The translations under genes and the position numbers were made by a program. The notes beneath the pieces were generated by a model, which ran no database searches, had not been told where the DNA came from, and was given only the letters and a program-made list of their open reading frames with translations. DNA of 43,922 nucleotides, taken from a virus. The stretch is from the IMG/VR virus record IMGVR_UViG_3300033553_000213, positions 1 to 43,922 of that record; one strand, written 5' to 3'. This document shows, piece by piece, positions 1 to 10,300 of this stretch (positions are counted from its first letter, which is position 1; every line of letters starts with the position of its first letter).

Positions 1-3000
1 GCTTCTAAGTCTTTAAAGTTAACTTCTACCTTACCATCAGTAACCGTAGTACGATCCCATAGCTGATCCTCTAAATAGAGTACACCAGCAATAGCTTTTT
101 CGTCCTTTGGATCAAATCCGTAGTGAAGAAATCTTAACTTAGTGAAATCGCCAATTTTAGATTTATTAAGATGCTTATAAAGATAGTATCCACCAACAGC
201 TACAGCAGCTACTGCAGCCACCCCTAATATAACAGGTAATGAAACAAATGTAGCGAATGCAGTACCGGCAGTAACAAGAGCACCTCCAATGGAAGAGCCT
301 GCAGAAGCCAGGATTGGAGCCGCACGAAGTGCAAGTTGGCCAACCTTCATTAAAGCTGATGTACCTACCTTCTTAGCAACTTTCTTAGCACCGCCTCCAG
401 CTTTACCTAAGCCATTCTTAATAGCCCTACCACCTTTCTTTAGTTTATCGGTAGCACCGGTCTTTTTACCTAGCCACCCTAATATAGAAGCTAAGCCACC
501 AGCTTCGGCAGCAGTACCCACTATATCCATGTCCTCCTCTTCAGTGTCTTCATTAGGATTACCTCCAGCACCTGCTAGACCAGCAAACCCAGCTAATCCG
601 GCAGCTCCAGCGCCCATACCAGCACGTCTACGGTCCATAAGACTTTTACCTTTCTTACGTCCAGTATCTTTCTTACCATAGAGCTTCTCTTTCCAACTAC
701 CTTCTCTGAAATTATCACCATCACTACCATCGTCCCATTTATTGGGTTTAGCCATACGGGCATCAATAAGTGAATGGATCTTATTTAAAGTTACTAATTG
801 ACTTTCGCTAGTAGATCTGTCAGATAAACTATATCCATCAAACTTATCTGTAGCACGATCTTTGGCACTAGCAGCAAAATGATCCTTAGCGCCAGCAGCG
901 GCACCGCCAATAGCTTTACGTCCTTTAGATAACGCTTTACCCAACTGACCGGTTATAAACCCACCAGCAGACTTTGCGGCACTAAATGCACTACCTAATC
1001 TAGATATGTTTCTATTAAGGAATCCTAGAGGTCTACCATTAACATCAACAAGTCCTTTAGTCATATCCTCGTGAGATAAAACTACATTACCGTCTCTGTT
1101 ATATACCGCACCATCAATATCTTTAAATGATTCGATTGGTCGACCAGTAGCACCATTGACATATCCACCATTCTTCATGATGGCTGCTAATAAGCGTGGA
1201 TTAGCCTCACCTTTAACATAGACATCTCTAGGCTTATTAATAAGATCTTTTACAGTATTGTATCCGGCCTTAGCTACAGCGAATAAAGCACGAGTAGGTG
1301 CAGTTGCATATGCATATAAACCAGACGCGCCTTTACCAAGTATAGATAAAAGACCACTGCCTCCAAGTTTATTACCAAAACGATCGTAGATACCTTTAGC
1401 TAACATTGCACTAGTTGCAGCAACCTGTTGAATGCCATCAACCAGGTGCATTACATCACCCTTCAAGCTACGTAGATCATCAACGGTTCTAATAGGTTCA
1501 CCAGTTGAACTATCGAAATATTCCCCTGCCTTAAGACCCATGCCAAATATTACAGCATCTTCAGTTCCTTTAACATAAACATCTACAGCGCCAATCTTAC
1601 TTGACTTATTGAAAAGACTACCAATGCCACCGCCGACCATTCTGCCTGCGCCTTTTAGTATACTCCCTACACCAGAGAATCCACCACCTAACATCTTCAA
1701 TCCGCCCATGTACATGTTACCAGCTGCACCGGCTACATTGCCGATTACTCGACCTGACTTCTTAGCTAGATCTAAAATATTAAACCAGGACTCCTCATCA
1801 CCTTTGGCCATCATTTGTCCAATGGTACTAACATTCTCTAGAATGCTAGAAAGTAAAGCAACTTGAGCTTCTTGTGGGTCTTGTGGTAATTGATCAGCAG
1901 GAGCTAATAATTTACTTAAACCTTGCAGCTCAGTCATTACTCCAGCAGAGTCACCATTAAGACTATCTCTAACTTCAGATAGAATACTAGTCAGATTTTG
2001 ATCACCGGGTTTATTAAGACTTATTGGAGCCGACTCCTCAGTGTCAGCAGTATGATAAACTTCAGGTTCTTCAACACCGCCAACTGCACCGCTTCTACCC
2101 ATATTCTTTAACTTACCAAGAACATCGACAGCTTCAATTTCATCGGTTATATTAGAGAACTCAAAATCTCTTACTTGCTGTGTAATTTTATCACGTGAAG
2201 TCTTAGCTTGAGCTGTACCCTCTTGAACCAATCTCTCAGCAGTACTGCCAACATATTGGTCTTGAGCATATCGTCCTGCTTTAGAGTCAACTACCTTTTG
2301 GCCAGTTTCCTTAGCAAGTTCGGCTGCTGCTTTAACAACACTTTCCAAATTACTATCACCGTACATATCTACAGCTAGCTTTTTAAGGTCTTCGGGTTTA
2401 ACTCTTGAAAGGGCGGCATATTTCTCAATTGCTATTTCCCGTAGAGAGGCTACCGTTACTTCACCGTACTTTTCTTTAGCTGCAGTAGATAGATCATCAA
2501 GAGACATACCCGATGCCTTTACTAAACCATTAGTAAGTGTCTTCTTAAATGCCAATAATGCAGCAGCTTGGCTAGAACCTTTAATGGTATCTATTTTAGC
2601 CTTAACACCTCTACCAGTTTCGGATTCATTAAATGCTTCTAACGTATCGGCACCATATGTACTAGCGGCCTTTACTTTAGTCTCAAGTTCACTATCGTGG
2701 TACTTTTCACCAACAACAGCTTTAAGTTCTTTAAGTTTCTTTTCTAATTCGCTACCTTTATAACGAGCTTGAAGATCCGCTTTGATCTTTTGAACATTGG
2801 TGTGAGTTAATGAGTTAGCTGCATCCTTAGCTATCTGTTTGATACCTTCCAAAGTAATCTCACCATACTTATCTAAAGCGGCCTGCTTTAATTCAGTGGG
2901 AGTCATATTGGTTGCTACGGTATATCTATCAACAACATAGTTTTTAATCTTATCGAAGTGAGCCTGACCACTTTTACCTAAGTCAGAGTTCTGGAAATCG

Positions 3001-5159
3001 TGTATCTTGGTTTCAGCGCCCGATGCTTTAAAGGCACCTCTAGCGTATTTGGATCCCATTTTAAATAATGAGTTACGTCCAGAAGTAGGAGCTTTAATCG
3101 CACCGGATTCATCTCTACCTAATGCACGGTCTTCAGCTGATGTTCTATCACCGTTTTTATTACCTTGCATGTAGATGTCAAATACTTTATCGTAATTTAA
3201 ACTAGCTCTACCAGCTGCACCGTAACTTAATAGTCCCAACTGATCAAGTTCTGACTTATTACCTAATTGTAAATAAGCTTCTACTTGTGCAAGTGGATCT
3301 TTAACGCCTCGATGTAAGTTATTAAAACTCTTTGTACTTTTATTAAGGTCAACATTGTTTTGTAATGAATCTCCAAGATGACGAGTAACATCACCCGTTT
3401 CTTCATCACGTGATTCAGATATACTGAATCTGTTATCCATTAACTGAGCAATCTCAGCCCTGACCTTAGGAGAGACGTCACTAGACCACCCTTGATCCTT
3501 AGTCAAGTTAATGGGGTTAAATTCAGTCTTACTAAAGTGATCCTTTAATAACCTCTTACCCAATGCTTCAACAGCATCTGCAGAAAGTTGGTGATCGGCA
3601 TCTAGAGATTCAACTAAGTCATAAATTGCACCTGTTGCATCGGCAAGATTATTATCACTAAATATTCTTTCACGAGTTACTTCTAATGAATCAGTCCCGG
3701 ACATAAAGTCGCCACGGTTATGGTTGTAAGTTACACGATCATTACCGGGATCTTTATATCCGAAACCCTCACGTACACTTTTTAGCTCACCATGGATTCT
3801 AGAAAGGTAACCAGGAATAATCTCGATTATACTTCTTCTAGTAATCTGATCGAAGATAGCTGGACTAGTACTCTTATCAATACCACTAGTAGCGATAGAG
3901 TCTTCCATTCCAGGGGCACCAAATGTATCACGTAAGAATTCAGCTAGATAACCCATAGGTCCTTCGCCGTCACTATTTTTGATAAAGTCATTTAGCTTTC
4001 TAGGAATATTTTCAACAAAACGTCTAGACTTTAATCCAACCTTAGCTATTTGTGGACTCTTCTCAACTATAGCTTTAAGCTTAGGACTTAGTTTAGCCAT
4101 AGCCATTTGTGAAGCGCCATCACCAGCCAATATAGAAGCTATCTCAGCAGGACTTACTGTACCATCGGATTCAAGCATTTGCTCTAGTCCACCGGCAGCT
4201 GAAGATAGTCCCTCACCCATAGAGCGTGCTCTTTCGGCAACAGTATCCTTAACTTTAGCAAAACCTTTACTAAGATAATTTGCGGAGAAGTCAGATGCCT
4301 TAGATTGTAGATTACCTAATATTGAATCACGGAACATTGCACCACTGGCTTCAGTTAGTTCAATCTTTCTGTATTCTGGTAATGAAGTGTTCTTACTAAT
4401 AGATTGTAATGCTTCTTTAACATCTTTAGCTGATGCTGTTATGACACTACGGATATCGGTTTGGACATAGAGCTGTCTGTAATTAAGCTCTAATACTTTT
4501 CTTTGATATCTTGCAGTAATCTTATCTTGATAAGTTACCTGTCTAGTAATACCCTGACTGATCTCGGCAAGTTGTCCGGACTGAGATACATGACGTTTAC
4601 TATCTAACGTTGCCTGTAAAGTCGCAGTTGCTTCGGATTTATTATGTAGGTCTTGTTGAGCCTCCATATTAGTTTCGAAGATTGCTGCCATATCAGCAGA
4701 AATATTACCTTCACGGATTTGCTCTTTAGATGGTTGTCTTTCTTCGTCATCATCGGTCTTAAGGAAACCTGATAGTTTATCACGAATTCCTTTAGGTAGT
4801 TTATCTCCATGCTTATCTAGGACTTTCGAAGATGCGCGTTTAAAGTCTTTAACGCCTGCCTTAGTTTCATGCGAAATGGTATCGTATAGTTCACTAGCAC
4901 CATTGGCAGCAGAGCTCGCCATATCAATGCTAGTTTCATAGTCGGTAGGTAAGACTCTTCTAATACGTTTTGTAACTTGACTAGGGTCTGTAAGATCGGC
5001 CTTGACACCTTGTGCAAAACCTTGAGAAAGTTTCTTAATGGGATTTCGTTTAGAATCGGTACCCTCGACATCAGTGTCTAGGCCGTCATCACCAAGACTT
5101 ATATCTAAGTCGTCTAGACCATCGTCGTCTAGGTCGTTATTTACTGTTTTTTTGCTCAT
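1..5159 (-). CDS. Giant virion structural protein, tail/inner-virion candidate (partial, C-terminus cut by window)
   Basis: One uninterrupted minus-strand frame runs from ATG at 5159-5157 to the window edge, at least 1719 residues, with no stop codon met. A GAGG Shine-Dalgarno lies just upstream. The N-terminus is acidic (many Asp, residues 8-35). The middle is rich in Ala, Lys and Glu and helix-forming, with a degenerate repeat of the KYGE-x-x-LE type at residues about 750-945. Gly/Ala-rich stretches follow, and there is one strongly hydrophobic segment at about residues 1630-1660 (VILGVAAVAAVAVGGYYLY) followed by a soluble tail. Size, composition and position beside the polymerase and protease genes resemble the very large virion protein gp181 of phiKZ. 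That link is synteny inference; no lytic domain is visible in the part present. Tape-measure function is an alternative. Confidence 0.8.
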   Translation of the reverse strand, partial: MSKKTVNNDLDDDGLDDLDISLGDDGLDTDVEGTDSKRNPIKKLSQGFAQGVKADLTDPSQVTKRIRRVLPTDYETSIDMASSAANGASELYDTISHETKAGVKDFKRASSKVLDKHGDKLPKGIRDKLSGFLKTDDDEERQPSKEQIREGNISADMAAIFETNMEAQQDLHNKSEATATLQATLDSKRHVSQSGQLAEISQGITRQVTYQDKITARYQRKVLELNYRQLYVQTDIRSVITASAKDVKEALQSISKNTSLPEYRKIELTEASGAMFRDSILGNLQSKASDFSANYLSKGFAKVKDTVAERARSMGEGLSSAAGGLEQMLESDGTVSPAEIASILAGDGASQMAMAKLSPKLKAIVEKSPQIAKVGLKSRRFVENIPRKLNDFIKNSDGEGPMGYLAEFLRDTFGAPGMEDSIATSGIDKSTSPAIFDQITRRSIIEIIPGYLSRIHGELKSVREGFGYKDPGNDRVTYNHNRGDFMSGTDSLEVTRERIFSDNNLADATGAIYDLVESLDADHQLSADAVEALGKRLLKDHFSKTEFNPINLTKDQGWSSDVSPKVRAEIAQLMDNRFSISESRDEETGDVTRHLGDSLQNNVDLNKSTKSFNNLHRGVKDPLAQVEAYLQLGNKSELDQLGLLSYGAAGRASLNYDKVFDIYMQGNKNGDRTSAEDRALGRDESGAIKAPTSGRNSLFKMGSKYARGAFKASGAETKIHDFQNSDLGKSGQAHFDKIKNYVVDRYTVATNMTPTELKQAALDKYGEITLEGIKQIAKDAANSLTHTNVQKIKADLQARYKGSELEKKLKELKAVVGEKYHDSELETKVKAASTYGADTLEAFNESETGRGVKAKIDTIKGSSQAAALLAFKKTLTNGLVKASGMSLDDLSTAAKEKYGEVTVASLREIAIEKYAALSRVKPEDLKKLAVDMYGDSNLESVVKAAAELAKETGQKVVDSKAGRYAQDQYVGSTAERLVQEGTAQAKTSRDKITQQVRDFEFSNITDEIEAVDVLGKLKNMGRSGAVGGVEEPEVYHTADTEESAPISLNKPGDQNLTSILSEVRDSLNGDSAGVMTELQGLSKLLAPADQLPQDPQEAQVALLSSILENVSTIGQMMAKGDEESWFNILDLAKKSGRVIGNVAGAAGNMYMGGLKMLGGGFSGVGSILKGAGRMVGGGIGSLFNKSSKIGAVDVYVKGTEDAVIFGMGLKAGEYFDSSTGEPIRTVDDLRSLKGDVMHLVDGIQQVAATSAMLAKGIYDRFGNKLGGSGLLSILGKGASGLYAYATAPTRALFAVAKAGYNTVKDLINKPRDVYVKGEANPRLLAAIMKNGGYVNGATGRPIESFKDIDGAVYNRDGNVVLSHEDMTKGLVDVNGRPLGFLNRNISRLGSAFSAAKSAGGFITGQLGKALSKGRKAIGGAAAGAKDHFAASAKDRATDKFDGYSLSDRSTSESQLVTLNKIHSLIDARMAKPNKWDDGSDGDNFREGSWKEKLYGKKDTGRKKGKSLMDRRRAGMGAGAAGLAGFAGLAGAGGNPNEDTEEEDMDIVGTAAEAGGLASILGWLGKKTGATDKLKKGGRAIKNGLGKAGGGAKKVAKKVGTSALMKVGQLALRAAPILASAGSSIGGALVTAGTAFATFVSLPVILGVAAVAAVAVGGYYLYKHLNKSKIGDFTKLRFLHYGFDPKDEKAIAGVLYLEDQLWDRTTVTDGKVEVNFKDLE

Positions 5160-5228
5160 GTGAATTGCCTCAAAAAAATAAGTATAATGTTTCGTATCAT
5201 AAAATCGCTTGGGTAAAGGAGAAAAAAA
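5160..5228. promoter_or_regulatory. Divergent intergenic region with two ribosome binding sites
   Basis: This 69-base gap separates the minus-strand giant virion gene from the plus-strand polymerase gene. It holds a GAGG site for the former and AAAGGAG (5215-5221) for the latter. An AT-rich core near 5183-5205 (TATAATG and ATGATACGA on opposite strands) could carry back-to-back late promoters. The CTATATTACTA early element is absent here, consistent with late expression. Confidence 0.4.
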
Positions 5229-7304
5229 TTGAAAAGTACTGATTTACCATTTAATATTAAGATTATGACCGTTGATAGAGAGCGAGTTAAAACGCTACGT
5301 CCGGTTTCTTCGACTGACATCATGGGTTCTAGTGGACAGAATTTAAGTCCCATAGATGAAGAGTCGGTTTTACAGTGGTCTGGTGAGAAAAAGCTTTCTT
5401 CCAACTTCCACAATGATGGTTTATTCTCCACTGCTATCTTTGGTAGAGTGGGTGAACCAGATAGAGATAGAAGATTCTCCTATATTGAAATCAAAGTAAC
5501 AATCTTCCATCCAGTTATTTATAAAGCGTTGACTAAACTAAATAGAATTTACCCTGAGATATTGGCGGGTAAACAATATGCAATTTGGGACCCTAAAGAA
5601 AAAGACTTTGTTGTCTCCAATGAAATGGAAGGCAGGACCGGTTATAGTTTCTTTATTAGTCATTGGGCGGATATAAGATTCAAACAAAATAAGAGTCCTA
5701 CTAGAACTGATAGAATTAAACTCATTAATAAGTTTAAGGATATTGCGCTTACCAGTAAGATACTTGTATTGCCTGCAGGGTTACGCGATGTACGTGTTGG
5801 TGCTGGTAACCGATTAGAATTTGATGAAGTAAACGACTTCTATAGAAGAATAGTTGGTATCTCAAGAACCGTTACAAGAAGTGGTGAGGCTATCACATCT
5901 CCTACACTTGATTATAGTCGTACACAGATCCAGAACTCTTTCAATGCCCTTTATGATCATTTTGAAAATATGCTGAAAGGTAAGAAAGGTTTCTTACAAA
6001 ACAAATGGGCTAAGCGTAAAGTATTTAACGGTACTCGTAATGTTATCTCTGCTATGAATACATCTAAGAAAACGTTGGGTGATCCTAATTCCTTTAAGGC
6101 CACCGATACCATCTTAGGTCTATTCCAAGTAATGCGTGGGGCTTTACCATTTACACTTAATAAAGTTCGTAATGGATATCTAGCCGATGCCATGGGTGTG
6201 GGTACATTAAGTAATGCTGCTAATCTTGTAGATCCAGTATCCCTTAAACAAGAGATAGTCAATCTAAATCCCCTTATAAAAGATAAGTGGACTACCATTG
6301 ATGGATTAGAGAAAGTAATCAATAGTTATGAACAAGCGGACAATCGACATAGACCTGTTCTAATTGAAGATAGGTATTTGGCTCTGATATACAAAGGTCC
6401 AGATATGACCTTTAAGGTCTTTGGTGATATTTCTGAACTACCTGATAATCTAGATAAGGCTTTCGTTGAACCTATTACTTTAGTTGAACTATTGTATCTT
6501 TCTGGATATCGTGGTTGGAATACTTTAAAAGTTATTGTTACCCGTTACCCCGTTACTGGGTTAGGTAGTTGTTATCCATCTGATCTTTATGTTAAAACCA
6601 CAACTGTCGGTGAACAACGTAGAGAGTTAGGTCAAGACTGGCTACCGTTAGGAGATGAGTATATTGCAAGTGAGTTTCCAAGAAAAGAATCTGATTCATT
6701 CTTAGAAAGTCAAATTGTAAGTCCTGTGCGCCTTGCCGGCCTAGGTGGTGATTAAAACATATTTAATATGTAAGTCCGGCTAGATAGAAATGTTTAGTCG
6801 TTACTCTTCTAATTGCTGGAAACTCCTAAAGCTGCTTCACCACAATAGTCCCGTAAGGAGATTATGACGGTTTAAAAACGAAGTGGATGTTACAATGGAC
6901 AACCGTGGGTACTAAGTACCCCTTTAGCAGCCAAGGGTCCCTATGGGATCAAGGTTCAACGATCAACCGTTTACCACGGTGTAGGACTCAGTGAGTCTGA
7001 AATGGAGAGCACCTTAACAAGTAATGTTGAAGGTGGTGATATGATCTCGACATGCAGGGAAATCCTGCAGCAGTTCATAAGAGAACGGGCAGTTGCATAA
7101 CGCGCACTGTCGAAGATTTCGTACGATGGTGATACTTGTTCAGCGCTTATTGTTTATTCTGATGACGCTATTAAAGAACAAACCACAGCATTAAATTCCA
7201 GATCTGCATACATTGATGCATCTGGTGGATTAAGGACAAGTGTCAAAACAGATACACTTGCATTAGTCTTAAGAAACATGACAGGGAACTTCCCTAGCAG
7301 TTAA
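5229..7304 (+). CDS. RNA polymerase beta' subunit, N-terminal half (split by group I intron)
   Basis: Exon 1 is 5229-6752 (508 codons) and exon 2 is 7122-7304 (60 codons plus TAA), giving a 568-residue product after splicing. Beta' landmarks: GLFSTAIFGRV near residue 65, GKKGFLQNKWAKRKVFNGTRN near residue 252 (bacterial [21 protein letters not shown] region), RYPVTGLGSCYPSDL (bacterial RAPTLHRLG region), then GGDYDGD across the splice junction, which is the Mg2+-binding NADFDGD motif. The protein ends about 60 residues past this motif, so bridge helix and trigger loop must be in another gene, as in phiKZ-like split polymerases. The start is TTG at 5229, chosen because AAAGGAG ends 7 bases upstream; ATG at 5265 is the alternative. 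Next to structural genes it best fits the virion polymerase (compare phiKZ gp180); that assignment is inference. Confidence 0.9.
6753..7121 (+). ncRNA. Group I intron (IA-like, no internal ORF) in the polymerase active-site codons
   Basis: Visible elements: exon end GGTGAT (6747-6752) can pair with an internal guide GTTACT (6800-6805), leaving the diagnostic U-G pair at the 5' splice site. The P element AATTGCTGGAAAC is at 6811-6823. The R element GGTTCAACGATCA is at 6953-6965, with P7 formed by GATCA (6961-6965) and TGATC (7042-7046). P8 is ACCGT/ACGGT (6966-6980). Hairpins 6985-6997 and 7010-7035 correspond to P7.1 and P7.2, typical of subgroup IA. A P9 hairpin follows near 7052-7070. The last base is G at 7121. 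Removal restores GAT-TAC-GAT-GGT-GAT (DYDGD). Unspliced RNA hits TAA as the first intron codon. At 369 nt it has no room for a homing endonuclease. Confidence 0.92.
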
Positions 7305-7323
7305 AATACCGAGGCTTTAAATT

Positions 7324-10300
7324 ATGTTAACCTATCAACGTTTTTATAAACAGTTTGGTACCCGAAAGATAAGTCAGCTGGAACGGCCAGTTATCAATCG
7401 GTTGGAGGACATTACGTTACCTAGAGATAGTATTTACCATTATCTCCCTGAAGACAGTAGTGTTAGCGGAATTAACTCTGACCATTGGGCTGTACGTGAT
7501 GCTAAACGTCTAGTATTCGTTGACCATGTATTAGAATACCCTTCCCCATTAAATGTAGGTAATCCTAGAAAGGCCTCAGTTAGTTCTAAGGGGCTTGTAA
7601 AAGCTTACCATAAAAGACATCGTAAGTTAAAAGAAGTTAGAGATTTGGATAAAGCTATTAAAGACCCAAAGACTCCGCTGATTGTTAACTATGCCATTCT
7701 TCCACAGCTTTATAATTATACGAAAAGTGTTTACTCTAATTATTATAAGAGACAAAACATCATCCAAGCATTATGGGCTAATATTGAAGCTAAGGGCACT
7801 ACGATACAAAGAGACAACTATATAACCATTGAACTTCCTAAGCGCATACCGTCTATCTCTTTGCTACGTAAAGCTGAAGAAGATTTACCTACTGCATTGA
7901 TGGAAGACTTCCCTGGATTAAGTGATTTAATAATCCTTGATATTTGGAGATGGTTAGGTGAGCATCGTGAAATTAGTATGTTGTCTAAGGTTAGTCAAGT
8001 AGCCATTGATAGAACTGACATTATCCTAAAACGTGATAACCGTTGGGTTCTTATTAACTTAGGTCTCATTGATGAGTGGCGTAAAGGTGTGGAAGATGAC
8101 GGTAACGTAGGACCACGGGCTTTACAGAAGTACTTCCTAAAGTTATTAATCACTTTATTTGAATCTGCTAGTGCACCTCCTGAGACTACTGTTGATGTTA
8201 ACGTAGTTGATAAGGAAGACACTCGTGAGGAGACTACTAAGGAAAAGCTTGAGTCTACTTATGAAGTTGTTGATAAAGCTGAAGTTAAACGAGTCCTTAA
8301 AGAAATTGATAAGGACGAGGAGTTAGATGAAGAGCTAGATGCATTAAATAGAATCTCTGAACAAGCTGAACTAGCTGAACAGGAAGATATATTTACTGTA
8401 GATGGAATTGAGACTGGTGGTGGTATCATTGAGAAAGCAGAAGAGCTAGCTCAAAATGGTACTATCAGTGCTGCTGAATATAAGCGCTATGAAAAAATGG
8501 CTAAGGCACATGAGGAGATTAAGAATCCATACACTGGTAAAGGCTCTTTAATGGACTCTGCTAGTATTGATTTTAAAGATCTAGCCATTGACTCACCTGA
8601 AAAGTTTAAAGATAAAGCACAGGTCATAGATAAGTCTATGTTAGGTTCAACCATAGGTCCCTTTGATAAAGAGTATACCCAGAAAATTCTTCCTAAGGAT
8701 ATCACAGGGGCAATTTTAAATATCACCAAAGCTGGTGTAGCTATAACAGATTATGAAGTTGAGACAGTTGAAGACATTGCAAATGAATATCAAATACACA
8801 CAGTGCGTGTGTCGCCATTGGGCGGTAGTCGCTCTACACTTTCTTTCAAAGTTCCGGTAATTAGTCCTGAAGGTACTTATGTATCCAATGGTATTAAATA
8901 CAGGATGCGTAAGCAGCGTGCTGACATGCCTGTTAGAAAAGTAAACTCTACTAGTGTTGCCTTGACCAGTTATTATGGTAAGGTATTTGTTAAACGTTCA
9001 AGTAAGGTGGTTCATGATTATCAGGGTTGGTTAGCTAAACATATTAGATTAATCAATATGGATAAAGCAGATGAGAGAGTCTCTGATGTAATGATCGCAG
9101 ATAACTTTAAGCTAGATGTTGAAGTACCTAAGCTATATAGTGCTTTGGGTATTAACTTTGAAAGCTTCAAGGCTGATGGTATTACCTTTTATCTTAACCA
9201 TGCTAAACGTGAAGAGTTCTTTAAGATAGATAAAATTAAATCTATTGAAAAGAAAGGCATGGTAGTAATAGGTAAGAAGGGATCTAATTTTATATTGGTT
9301 GACGAGAACGATACACTATATCTGATCAATGGCGAAGAGCCAAAGGTATTAGGTAGAATCGAAGACATATTACAATTAGATAAATCTAAGGCACCAATTG
9401 AAACAGCTGAGATAGGGTTATTCGGCTCCAGTGTACCTCTTGGTTTTGTACTGGCCTATTACGGTGGGTTAGATAAACTAATCAATAGTTTAGGTGGTGA
9501 TGTTAAGAGAATACCTGCCACTGAAAAGTTGGAATTGAGTGATGAAGAATATGCTATCCAGTTTGAAGATGAGTATCTAGTAATCAATAAGGAAGATAAG
9601 TTAATTAGTTTAGTCTTATCTGGCTTTAGGAATTATAAGAAATCTATTAAACGTTTTAGTATCCATGACTTCAATAAGAAAGATGTGTACTTCAATATCT
9701 TAAGTGACTATGGCTTGGGTGTTAGACAACTTAGAGAATTGGACTTATTGAAAGATATGTTCATTGATCCAATTACTTTGGAGATTCTTAAAGAGTTAAA
9801 GCAACCTACTACTTGGATGGGTCTTTTAAAATATGCTGCTGAGTTATTGCTTACAGATTACACTTTAAAAGAAACCGATTTACGTGAAATGCGTATCAAG
9901 GGATATGAGCGTGTTGCAGGTGCTGTCTATAGTGAGTTAGTTCGTTCTATGAGAATGTATAAAGGTAAAGGCGGTATTGGCAATGCTACTATTGACTTGA
10001 ATCCTTATGCAGTATGGAAGACTATTAATAGTGATCCTTCAGTAACTATCTCTGAAGAGTCTAACCCTATTAAAAACGTTAACGAAAAAGAAGCTATTAC
10101 ATTTATGGGTGTTGGTGGTCGTGGAAGAGATTCCATGGTTGGTCGTACACGTATATTCGAAGAAAGTGATATGGGTACAATCTCTGAAGCTACTGTAGAT
10201 TCGGGGGATGTTGCTATTAACACTTATAGTACAGCTAATCCTAAGTTAAGTAATTTACGTGGTGTTACTTCTAGATACGACAAGTCCAAAGACGGACCTG

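Noticed and set aside
1-180. Calling a lytic transglycosylase domain in the giant virion protein
   Set aside because: The catalytic part expected from phiKZ gp181 is not visible in the portion present; the C-terminus is cut off.
289-4278. Plus-strand frames at 289-681, 1609-1866 and 3979-4278
   Set aside because: Pro/Ala/Leu-rich antisense shadows of the uninterrupted minus-strand giant virion gene, without ribosome sites.
6756-7323. Treating this as an ordinary intergenic gap between two polymerase genes
   Set aside because: It contains the group I intron core and a second exon that restores the catalytic motif.
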